Below, in pieces: positions 44,701-51,593 of a DNA stretch of 64,000 nt (position 1 is its first letter; every line of letters starts with the position of its first letter). The stretch is from an uncultured Clostridia bacterium (GTDB lineage: Bacteria; Bacillota; Clostridia; Oscillospirales; Acutalibacteraceae), in contig CANQGM010000012.1 of assembly GCA_947623205.1 (NCBI GenBank), positions 1 through 64,000 on the forward strand, given 5' to 3'. The notes below the pieces were generated by a model. That model was not told where the DNA came from, did no database searches, and saw only the letters and a list, made by a program, of their open reading frames with translations. The translations under genes were made by a program, and so were the position numbers.

Positions 44701-47700
44701 CTGACTTTGCCTGTGCCTGCCCTACAACATTAAACATTACTCCAGCTCTGCCAACCTTTACGTTCTGATAAATATATTTATTGCCGAGCAAATTCCCGGA
44801 TGTATTAGCTGAACTGTCCTCAGTAGGTTCAGTTGTTTCTTCTCCTGATGATTCCGTTGATTCGATTTCGTAGGTCTTTTTTACGGTTCTTGTAACAAAT
44901 CCCTGCTCCGTTTTTATGACATTGCCGTAACTGTCATATGTAGTAACGCTGTCATTAGGCTCGGTCTCCTGCACTGTTTTGTAATATGTAGCTGGTTGGG
45001 TCTCTTCTGCGCTATCTTCTACTGCCTCCCCGGTAGCCTCAGTCGCATTTTCATATGCGGCAGCCTTGCCGTCTAACGTAACCGCGCCGTTCTGTGGCGA
45101 TATTGCCTTATTCTCATTTGTAAGCCAATATCCGTTGTTTTCAAAGTCTCCGTTCTGCAACGCGTTAAAGTCATTCGCGCAGCGACCCTCCTCAAACTGT
45201 AAACAGTCAAACCATGCCGTGCCCGACGCATAGCGAATCATACAATAAACCCGCACGTATTTTGTGCTTAACGGGAGGTAAGTCATTACACTTAGTCTCT
45301 GCCAGTCCTGTGTATCTGTTATTCCTATGCTGTTTTGCTCGCTTGTTACCGCGCCGCTTGCCGTAAAGCCCTTTATTTTCAGCATTGCTCCTATTGCTCC
45401 GCCGCTGTAGATCTGACTTATATTTTTAGTTTTAACATATGCTGAAAACGTCATATATTTGCCGCCAAATTCCGTTGTATCAAACTGATGCGTTGCTCCT
45501 GTAAAGAATGCGGAATTTGTGCTGCTTGACGGGTTATTGACTTTGATTGATGTTGTGCCAAAGTACTGCGTCTGACCGTTTTCTTCACTTGGGGCGGATG
45601 TGTCTATTGAGCAGGTGCCGCCTTTACTTACCGTTCCGTTTCTGTCGCCGTTTGTTGTGTAATAGTAGTTTCCGCTTTGTATTGCGCTTTGCTCGGTCGA
45701 TTCGGTGATATAGTTTTTCGTAAACGAATCAGAACCGCTTGAAACCGTAATACCGCTGTTGTCGTTGCTCTCGAGATAACCGTTTGCATTAAGCTTTGAA
45801 ATCTGATTTCCTTTATCGTCGAATGTATAGGTCACACTTCTGCCCTGACGGTCTGTAAATACTGTTGTATTGTCATCTCCGTATTTGATATTAAGATACT
45901 TTCCCTCGGTATTATCGCTGCCGTATTCCGTGATTTTTGTTACTTGTCTGTTATTGTTGTAAGTAAATTCTACTGAAGATGTTTTTTTATAATTCCCGTT
46001 TTCAAATCCTCCTTGCTCAACTGTTGTAAGCATATTGGAGCTGTCATAGAAAAATCTTGACACGCTGCTGTCGGGAAGATATAAATAGTGGATCTTATCA
46101 TATTCTGAAGAAGTGTATGAAAATACAATATCTTTTCCGTCGGGTCTTGTTATTTTGGATACTCTCTTATCTCCGTTTGTTTTTGTATAATATGTTATCG
46201 AAATAACTCTTCCCGAACCGTCGGTAATAGAGGTTACGTTGCCGTTTGTGTATCCGTATGTAATTTTATTGTTATGCTCATCGTTTTCATAAAGAAGTCT
46301 GCCTCCAGCTGATGTCAACTCGTAGGTCTGTTTTGTTGAACCGTTATCTATGTAAATATTTTTTGAATCTTTGGTTAGTGTAAGACCCAGTCCGTCTTCG
46401 TCTGTCCATTCTTCTGAATCGTCAGACTTTTTTAAATAGTGGTCTGTTCCGTCTGAATCCGTGTAGATATAGTTATATCCCTGAGCGGACAGGCTGCTGT
46501 CTGCTTCTCTTATATATTGATTGAAAGAAAACTGCCATCCGTAACCGCTCGGAGAACCGTTGCCAAATACAGTGTTATAATTAATGCTGTTGTATGTTGC
46601 GCTGATAGCAGCGGGCATTCTTGAACCCGTGCCCTCATACAAACTCTGATTTATTACAAGGCTGCCCAGATAATCTGAAATTGACGCCTGTGCATTATGA
46701 CCTACCGGTATTTTATGGTAGGACAGATTGCTCTCGGTTCCCGTAAAATCTTTATAAACTATTGTAAATGTCGGACTATTCGTTCCTCTTGCAGCATCAT
46801 TAAATGTAACCTGCTTTGAACCTGCTGTGTTTAAAGCCTCAATTACAAATCCATTAACATCGTCTTTGCTGTCATACCATTCATCAGTAAGACGCGTTAA
46901 GTCAAAAGACACGCTCTGATTATCATTATATGTAAGAGAATCATAGTCAAGTATTTCAGTTTCATATTCTGTTTTATTGCCCGAAAAAGATTTTAACTTG
47001 TGCGCGTTAATAATTATTGGACTGTCATTTTTTGATGTAAACAAAGTGTTTCCGTAATTTATTCCAAAATTATATTTTGCGCTTATTATTTTTTCACCGT
47101 CTTTAAGCTCGGGCAGACTTTTTAACGCTGCAATAAGGTATGAATTATTTGAGGTATAATATGGTCCGTATGTCCTTACAATATTGTTGACATTTTCATA
47201 ATACAAAAGTGATTTAGTTTGGTTTGCGGTAAGTTCCGGGTCAATAGTGACAGGAAATTTTCTGCCTATCGTGTGAACAAACCAATAATCGGCTGTGAGT
47301 TTAACCGTAAGATTATTGCCTTTTTGACTTACTGCTTCCAGCTTTAGCTGAGTGCTCGACTTTCCTTCTGCGTCTGTCATATACGGTGCGGTAATTGTAT
47401 ATACCTCTTTATTGTTTTTGTTATAAAGAGTTATTGTATGGTCATCTGTCTGCTTTGCTGTCAGATTTTTTATTTTATATGTAAGATCAAATTCATTCTG
47501 TACATCCGAGCTTTTAAGTATGATGTTTTCTTTTATACCTGTTGAGGTCACAAAATATTGCAGGTCTACATTTTTGTAGACATCTTCATATTTTGCTTCG
47601 GATGTTGCATTATTTAAAGTAGTAAATTTTTCATTGCCGAGAAGCTTTGTATTTTCGTCAACAATTTCTACTTTGCTTTTATTGACCTTTTCATAACCCC

Positions 47701-48157
47701 AACTGATCGAATATTCATCAGATTTTATTTTTATCATGTTTTCCGGCTTGGCTTTGTTGGAAAGTTTTACTTTAATATCGCTGCTTTTGTTTGTGTATTC
47801 GCCTGAGGCATCGGCTTCATCATTTGTAGAAATGTTATTGTCTGCAACAAGACTGTTATTATACTCTATCCACTTGCCTTTACTGTCTTTATAGTGAATA
47901 GGCTTTTCATATTCCGCAATCATTTTTGTGCCGTCTTCAAGCAAAAACTCTTTAGAATACTCTGTTCTTTCATCTGTAATCTCAGACACAATATCTCCAA
48001 TGCTTTCACTTTCGCCCTTAACATTGTCAAATGTTGAATATGTATTTTCTTTTTTTGGCATTGTTTCTGCAAAAACCTGTGTTGGCAGCAATAATCCTGT
48101 AAGCGATACAAGTATTATTGCTATTGTATTTCTTAAATATTTGTTAATTTTACCCAT
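41762..48157 (-). CDS. full-length secreted RHS/WapA-like polymorphic toxin
   Basis: 2131 aa. Signal peptide (1-31). Residues about 35-480 hold a DNRLRE/WapA-type N-terminal region; about 490-900 the first RHS/YD repeats; about 980-1330 include a carbohydrate-binding-like module (NGDFENNGYW) and a Ser/Glu/Thr-rich spacer; about 1400-1840 more YD repeats ending in DPVTGRFLNAD. The variable tip (1841-2131) has HTLQDYFAH (His2008, Asp2012, His2016), similar to metal sites of zinc phospholipase C-like enzymes. ATG after GGAGG. WapA-type proteins deliver their tips to neighbouring cells on contact; the tip's activity is inferred. The LRR lipoprotein A follows. Confidence 0.9.
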   Translation of the reverse strand: MGKINKYLRNTIAIILVSLTGLLLPTQVFAETMPKKENTYSTFDNVKGESESIGDIVSEITDERTEYSKEFLLEDGTKMIAEYEKPIHYKDSKGKWIEYNNSLVADNNISTNDEADASGEYTNKSSDIKVKLSNKAKPENMIKIKSDEYSISWGYEKVNKSKVEIVDENTKLLGNEKFTTLNNATSEAKYEDVYKNVDLQYFVTSTGIKENIILKSSDVQNEFDLTYKIKNLTAKQTDDHTITLYNKNNKEVYTITAPYMTDAEGKSSTQLKLEAVSQKGNNLTVKLTADYWFVHTIGRKFPVTIDPELTANQTKSLLYYENVNNIVRTYGPYYTSNNSYLIAALKSLPELKDGEKIISAKYNFGINYGNTLFTSKNDSPIIINAHKLKSFSGNKTEYETEILDYDSLTYNDNQSVSFDLTRLTDEWYDSKDDVNGFVIEALNTAGSKQVTFNDAARGTNSPTFTIVYKDFTGTESNLSYHKIPVGHNAQASISDYLGSLVINQSLYEGTGSRMPAAISATYNSINYNTVFGNGSPSGYGWQFSFNQYIREADSSLSAQGYNYIYTDSDGTDHYLKKSDDSEEWTDEDGLGLTLTKDSKNIYIDNGSTKQTYELTSAGGRLLYENDEHNNKITYGYTNGNVTSITDGSGRVISITYYTKTNGDKRVSKITRPDGKDIVFSYTSSEYDKIHYLYLPDSSVSRFFYDSSNMLTTVEQGGFENGNYKKTSSVEFTYNNNRQVTKITEYGSDNTEGKYLNIKYGDDNTTVFTDRQGRSVTYTFDDKGNQISKLNANGYLESNDNSGITVSSGSDSFTKNYITESTEQSAIQSGNYYYTTNGDRNGTVSKGGTCSIDTSAPSEENGQTQYFGTTSIKVNNPSSSTNSAFFTGATHQFDTTEFGGKYMTFSAYVKTKNISQIYSGGAIGAMLKIKGFTASGAVTSEQNSIGITDTQDWQRLSVMTYLPLSTKYVRVYCMIRYASGTAWFDCLQFEEGRCANDFNALQNGDFENNGYWLTNENKAISPQNGAVTLDGKAAAYENATEATGEAVEDSAEETQPATYYKTVQETEPNDSVTTYDSYGNVIKTEQGFVTRTVKKTYEIESTESSGEETTEPTEDSSANTSGNLLGNKYIYQNVKVGRAGVMFNVVGQAQAKSVPLSNENRTYGMALNIYYKNSTVPETHYQEFNSATSRRQSINLTVTPENIDEVINYVAIAFVYGYNSNTMTAYSAELNIAPTGYSNDDNTSADNGGSNESSTDEDNCTDYEVISESVDKTKTYMQTSTRYDSTGNYAASETDEAGNTVSYTYDANGNTTSVTDAKGNVVKYTYNLNDSVKSVSSNGVQNSYTYNIAENISAIDHNGFSYKFNYDVFNNLISTKIGNTEIVSNTYSPNNGNLIKTTFANGDYFEYSYDTYDNITRIKGKNGVIASFVYNKKGLVAVAIDDSSGVSTYYYYDFNGNLTGEYRQTKEGDLSYYLSYDSDGNRVEKTSVNGQTKTITSGTDSEGNSFVSNDGVTAKTVTDDFGRIKEVKTSREKGISVYNTTYEYASGSAQNSTTNLVKSLTQKFGNTQLLKYEYKYDSNGNITRIEEGGEVVAMYWYDELNQLVSSSERDSGLYTVYSYDKAGNITNVKEYELDLVKWYPLSLIRERTYKYTDSSWKDKLTSYNGTNITYDKIGNPLTYRDGMTMTWENGRQLSTLKTGENEVSYKYDSNGLRTQKEDDNGTTYYYYDSNKNLIGLTKGYKTLYFYYDSEGSPTSFSYNGEMYYYVKNLQGDIVKVINKTGVLYARYEYDAFGKILYAYGDPIISALSPFRYRGYVYDTETGLYYLQSRYYDPVTGRFLNADVYCDTQTGTPLSTNMFSYCENNSIFYFDTTGYWKTSDHKTMTNNQGFSGKKYKTVRDWVYNADAYPCESTKDYSTPFHGRDNGLEIGRKLYNLALDLKRSKNKVKFYWNSKEASKRKGKSIEFLKYNTKKGGKSSKTNDAMNSLLKKLNNAKNSNQQSQMLLGLSLHTLQDYFAHVVKADLVKFDFYYGRKYSWSCKSYGTMYMYKVDDTMGVSNSRVEDNKSVFRWRYDTAYSLTKSIYSNFWTKNKKMSRLWVTEGKAESEFITTSYIWHHKIQWKIICSRYYYHWRY
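42634..43873 (-). repeat. RHS core repeat copy A (in the full-length gene)
   Basis: The parental segment matched by copies B (39541-40780) and C (36646-37385). It codes for the last YD repeats and the hyperconserved core end, the natural point for tip exchange. Confidence 0.92.
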
Positions 48158-48280
48158 TGTTCATCCTCCATTAATTTATAAATATATTTTGCGTCTTTAT
48201 TAATAATAAAATTATCATCTCATTTGTATCACCCTTTTTACGACATAATCATTTATAAAACTACAATATTTGCCTTAACG

Positions 48281-48295
48281 GTGATATATTATCAC
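48281..48295. promoter_or_regulatory. palindrome upstream of the RHS gene, possible operator
   Basis: GTGATA-TAT-TATCAC, a perfect 6-base inverted repeat with 3-base centre, about 125 bases before the RHS start. No clear promoter hexamers were seen beside it, so a regulator site is only possible. Confidence 0.4.
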
Positions 48296-48335
48296 ATTGT
48301 TTCATTAATTACAAGTCATTTTAGTATAAAAATTA

Positions 48336-48364
48336 AGGCTGCGGCAATTTTTTTGCCGCAGCCT
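48336..48364 (-). terminator. terminator after the SASP gene
   Basis: Perfect 12-base arms AGGCTGCGGCAA and TTGCCGCAGCCT; on the minus strand followed by TAATTTTT. Confidence 0.8.
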
Positions 48365-48424
48365 GAGGAAATACTTTATTTTTTATTTATATCGTATTTT
48401 CTCTGTTTTTATTATGGTTTAAAA

Positions 48425-48619
48425 TTATTTCATACTGTTTTCGTATGATTCGATCATCTTTTTAACCATCTGTCCGCCAACGGAGCCTGCTTCTCTTGCA
48501 GAAATGTCACCGTTGTATCCCTGCTTTAAGTTAACGCCTACTTCGTTTGCGCATTCCATCTTAAAGCGTTCCATAGCTTCTTTAGCTTCCGGTACGTTAA
48601 TTTGGTTATTACCTGACAT
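48425..48619 (-). CDS. alpha/beta-type small acid-soluble spore protein
   Basis: 64 aa. The family's two blocks are plain: EAKEAMERFKMECANEVGV, with the GPR protease region, then GYNGDISAREAGSVGGQMVKKMI. These proteins coat and protect DNA in dormant spores and are expressed in the forespore late in sporulation. AAGGAG ribosome site. The window's second sign of a sporulating host. Confidence 0.95.
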   Translation of the reverse strand: MSGNNQINVPEAKEAMERFKMECANEVGVNLKQGYNGDISAREAGSVGGQMVKKMIESYENSMK

Positions 48620-48786
48620 TTTTGTTTTTCTCCTTTTTTAAACTTCTAAAATTCAATTTATATTAAAGCGGCGTTTCGGCTTCCCGTTTTATCGCCGCAA
48701 TAGTATTTTATGATATTATCATTGTTTTATAAAATGTAAATTTTTCATATATTTTAGGTATTTTTCGGTTTTTTAAAAATTTAAAA

Positions 48787-49380
48787 TCAGTTAAACATAT
48801 TCATTGCGCGGTCTGTTTTTCCGTCAATTATAAGTTCCACAGCCTTTGCGGCACTGTCAAACATTTTACCCACTGTTTTTAGTTCATCATCGGTAAATCT
48901 TGAAAGCACCCAGTCAGCAAGATCCCAATCAGGATTAGGTTTTGCACCTATTCCAATTTTAATGCGGGGAAATTTATCGCTTCCGCTGAGATAAATTATA
49001 CTGCGCATACCTTTTTGACCGCCGTCGCTGCCTTTTGAGCGTATGCGCATTTTGCCTACATCAAGAGAAATGTCGTCAAAAATCACAATAACTTTTTCAG
49101 GCGGAATTTTGTAAAAATTCATAGCTTCAACAACAGCCTCGCCGCTGTTGTTCATATATGTTGCAGGCTTCATAAGCAATACCTTTGATTTGCCTATTGT
49201 ACAATTGCCGACAAAACTTTTGTATTTTACTTTGTTGATTTTACAGCCGTACTTGTCTGCAATATAGTCAAGGGCAAGCCAGCCCGTGTTGTGGCGTGTG
49301 TTCTCATATTTTTTATCGGGATTACCAAGCCCCACAATAAGGTATTCGGGCGAACCTAAGGCTTTATTTTTTCCGAACAT
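48787..49380 (-). CDS. pth: peptidyl-tRNA hydrolase
   Basis: 197 aa. Frees tRNA from prematurely released peptidyl-tRNA. Motifs: VGLGNPDKKYENTRHN with catalytic His near residue 30, PATYMNNSGEAV near 77, FDDISLDVG near 102, and KGSDGGQKGMRSI near 116. AGGAGGG ribosome site. Follows prs by 129 bases, as in the common glmU-prs-pth order. Confidence 0.96.
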   Translation of the reverse strand: MFGKNKALGSPEYLIVGLGNPDKKYENTRHNTGWLALDYIADKYGCKINKVKYKSFVGNCTIGKSKVLLMKPATYMNNSGEAVVEAMNFYKIPPEKVIVIFDDISLDVGKMRIRSKGSDGGQKGMRSIIYLSGSDKFPRIKIGIGAKPNPDWDLADWVLSRFTDDELKTVGKMFDSAAKAVELIIDGKTDRAMNMFN

Positions 49381-49509
49381 TTTACCCTCCTGATTTTAGT
49401 CCGTGTGCGTAGTTCTTGTAAAAAATCAAACAAGGCGGGTTAATAAAACCCGCCCCTTATTATATTAAATCATAAATAGTCAAGATATTTAGCGACGTAA
49501 AATAAATAA

Positions 49510-50469
49510 TTATCCAAAAGCAGATGTAAAGGGTTTGTCGTTGTAAATTCTCGCGATAGCCTCTGCGAATGTGGGAGCAACAGGAAGAATTGTGAATTTA
49601 TCTATCATCTTTTCTTCCGGAACGGGAATAGTATCAAGAAGAACAACTTCTTTTATTGCGCTGTTTTTAATCCTCTCAATTGCAGGACCCGACAGAACGG
49701 CGTGAGTTGCGCAGGCATAAACCTCAGTTGCGCCGCCTTTTTCTACAATAGCGTTTGCGGCATTGCAAAGCGTGCCTGCCGTGTCGATCATATCGTCAAC
49801 AAGAATGACCTTTTTGCCGCTTGCATTGCCTATGATATTCATAACCTCGCATACGTTTGCTTTTGGTCTTCTTTTATCAATAATGGCAAGGCCTGTCCCT
49901 ATTTTTGAGGCAAAGTTTCTTGAACGTGTAACCGAGCCGAGGTCGGGAGAAACTACTATGTAATCGTCAACGTTGCCTCCGATTTTTTGTCTCATATGAT
50001 TTGCAAGAAGTGCCGCGCCGTGAAGATGGTCAACCGGAATGTTGAAAAAGCCCTGTATCTGATTTGCGTGCAGGTCCATTGTTAGTACACGGTCCGCACC
50101 CGCGCTTGTTATTATGTCGGCGCAGAGCTTTGCTGAAATTGGGTCTCTTGCCTTTGCTTTTCTGTCCTGCCTTGCATATCCAAAATATGGCATAACAGCG
50201 GTAATTCTTGCGGCAGAAGCGCGTTTCATAGCGTCAATCATTATAAGCATTTCCATAAGATTGTCGTTTACGGGAGTGCAGGTCGACTGAACAATAAAGC
50301 AATCGCTTCCGCGTACAGACTCATGAAGTGAAACCGAAATTTCTCCGTCTGAAAACTGTGTGCAATTGCTTTTGCCTAAGGGAAGGCCAAGACAGCCTGC
50401 AATTCCCTGAGCCACGTCAACATTTGAACTGCCGGTAAAAATTTTAATGTCCTTTCCGTGAAAATTCAT
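49510..50469 (-). CDS. prs: ribose-phosphate pyrophosphokinase
   Basis: 319 aa. Makes PRPP for nucleotide, His, Trp and NAD synthesis (including NadC in this window). FGYARQDRKAKARDPISAK holds the flexible catalytic loop near residue 96, and the PRPP-binding VILVDDMIDTAGT lies near 219. AAAGGAG ribosome site. 38 bases after the uridylyltransferase gene. Confidence 0.97.
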   Translation of the reverse strand: MNFHGKDIKIFTGSSNVDVAQGIAGCLGLPLGKSNCTQFSDGEISVSLHESVRGSDCFIVQSTCTPVNDNLMEMLIMIDAMKRASAARITAVMPYFGYARQDRKAKARDPISAKLCADIITSAGADRVLTMDLHANQIQGFFNIPVDHLHGAALLANHMRQKIGGNVDDYIVVSPDLGSVTRSRNFASKIGTGLAIIDKRRPKANVCEVMNIIGNASGKKVILVDDMIDTAGTLCNAANAIVEKGGATEVYACATHAVLSGPAIERIKNSAIKEVVLLDTIPVPEEKMIDKFTILPVAPTFAEAIARIYNDKPFTSAFG

Positions 50470-50507
50470 TGTAATATCTCCTTTGGTTTATGATTTGACA
50501 AGTTTAT

Positions 50508-51257
50508 TCAACAGGTGTAACCCTTTTGTTTTGCAATTTTATTAAGCTCCTCAAGCTGTGAGGGGTCGTTTGCTCCCAGTACCGTATCACTGCAATGTGC
50601 TATGTAAGCGCCAACCTTTTTGCCGTCTGCCAAAAGCAGCTTGAGCGCATCGGGAAGATAATATTCCTTAGCATTGTTGTCTGATTTTATTCTGTCAAGT
50701 ACAGATAGCAGCATATGACAGTCAAACCAAAATCCTCCTGAATTTACCTCGGTTATTTTAAGAGTTTCGGCATCTGCATCCTTCTGTTCAACAATTGCCT
50801 TAAGCTCTCCTTTTTTATCTCTTACAATTCGTCCGTAACCTGTCGGGTCGCATACATTTGCAGAAATAACGGTAGCAGAACAATTTTGCTCTGAATGCTG
50901 AATAAGCGAATTTTTTATTGTTTCGCTGTCCATAAAAGGGGCGTCTCCGTTTAAAATCACAACATTTCCGCCGTGTCTTTTTAAAAAGTTTTTTGCCATC
51001 ATTACCGCGTGTCCCGTACCCAGACGTTCTGCCTGAAAAACGCTTTCAATATTATAATCAAGAGTAGCAAGAAAATCTTCAATACATTCTTTTTTATAGC
51101 CTTTTACTACGCATATATCGTCAATGCCTGCTTTTTTCAGCGCGGAAATAACCCACAAAAGCATAGGTTTGCCAAGCACCAAAGAGAGGGTTTTAGGCTT
51201 GTCGGACTTCATTCGTTTGCCCTCACCGCCTGCAAGTATTACAGCACAATTATTCAT
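50508..51257 (-). CDS. stand-alone GlmU-type nucleotidyltransferase domain
   Basis: 249 aa, equal to only the N-terminal half of GlmU. Signature LAGGEGKRMKSDKPKT near residue 8, GTGHAVMMA near 82, ILNGDAPFMD near 101, TGYGRIVRD near 143, EVNSGGFWFD near 171. Predicted to make UDP-GlcNAc from UTP and GlcNAc-1-P for wall synthesis. The beta-helix acetyltransferase half of ordinary GlmU (about 200 more residues) is missing; a GlmU-like beta-helix is encoded apart at 7005-7676. It holds glmU's usual place before prs and pth. Confidence 0.88.
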   Translation of the reverse strand: MNNCAVILAGGEGKRMKSDKPKTLSLVLGKPMLLWVISALKKAGIDDICVVKGYKKECIEDFLATLDYNIESVFQAERLGTGHAVMMAKNFLKRHGGNVVILNGDAPFMDSETIKNSLIQHSEQNCSATVISANVCDPTGYGRIVRDKKGELKAIVEQKDADAETLKITEVNSGGFWFDCHMLLSVLDRIKSDNNAKEYYLPDALKLLLADGKKVGAYIAHCSDTVLGANDPSQLEELNKIAKQKGYTC

Positions 51258-51593
51258 TTAAAAGCTCCTTGTAAGCCCTAATTATCAATATTATTAAGGT
51301 ATTATCAGCAACCGACAATACCGTTGCGTCTCACATTATTAATATATTAATATTATCTCATAAATTATACAGATTTCAAGTAGAATTTACAAAAAAGCAA
51401 TATTCGTAAACAATTTAAACGATTTATACAATATTATTAAATTTTATATTTATTTTTTATAAGAAAAATTTTCAAAAAATTATAGCTATTTTTACTAAAC
51501 TTTGTTATAATAACTTTTAGGCTTATGTAGCTGGCAAAAATATGTAATTAAGTTTTTTTGCCTTATACACATTATTTACAGGAGGTTATTCCA
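51258..51593. other. 336-base intergenic region between glmU-like gene and ppdK
   Basis: Divergent promoter region, very A/T-rich. Plus strand: extended -10 TGTTATAAT at 51503-51511 for ppdK, with a leader of about 80 bases. Minus strand: TATAAT at 51364-51369 with weak TTGTAA at 51387-51392 for the glmU-like gene. A small inverted repeat (GGTATT / AATACC, about 51297-51325) lies nearer that gene. No coding sequence seen. Confidence 0.5.
51503..51511 (+). promoter_or_regulatory. extended -10 promoter element for ppdK
   Basis: TGTTATAAT fits the TGnTATAAT extended -10 form, which does not need a good -35; none is seen. Confidence 0.55.

Noticed and set aside
28759..48364. Similar GGCTGCGGCAA-type hairpins at both edges of the RHS locus, considered as attachment sites
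   Set aside because: Each is a normal terminator directly after a gene (bioY and SASP), and the shared bases are only the stem; no integrase is present.
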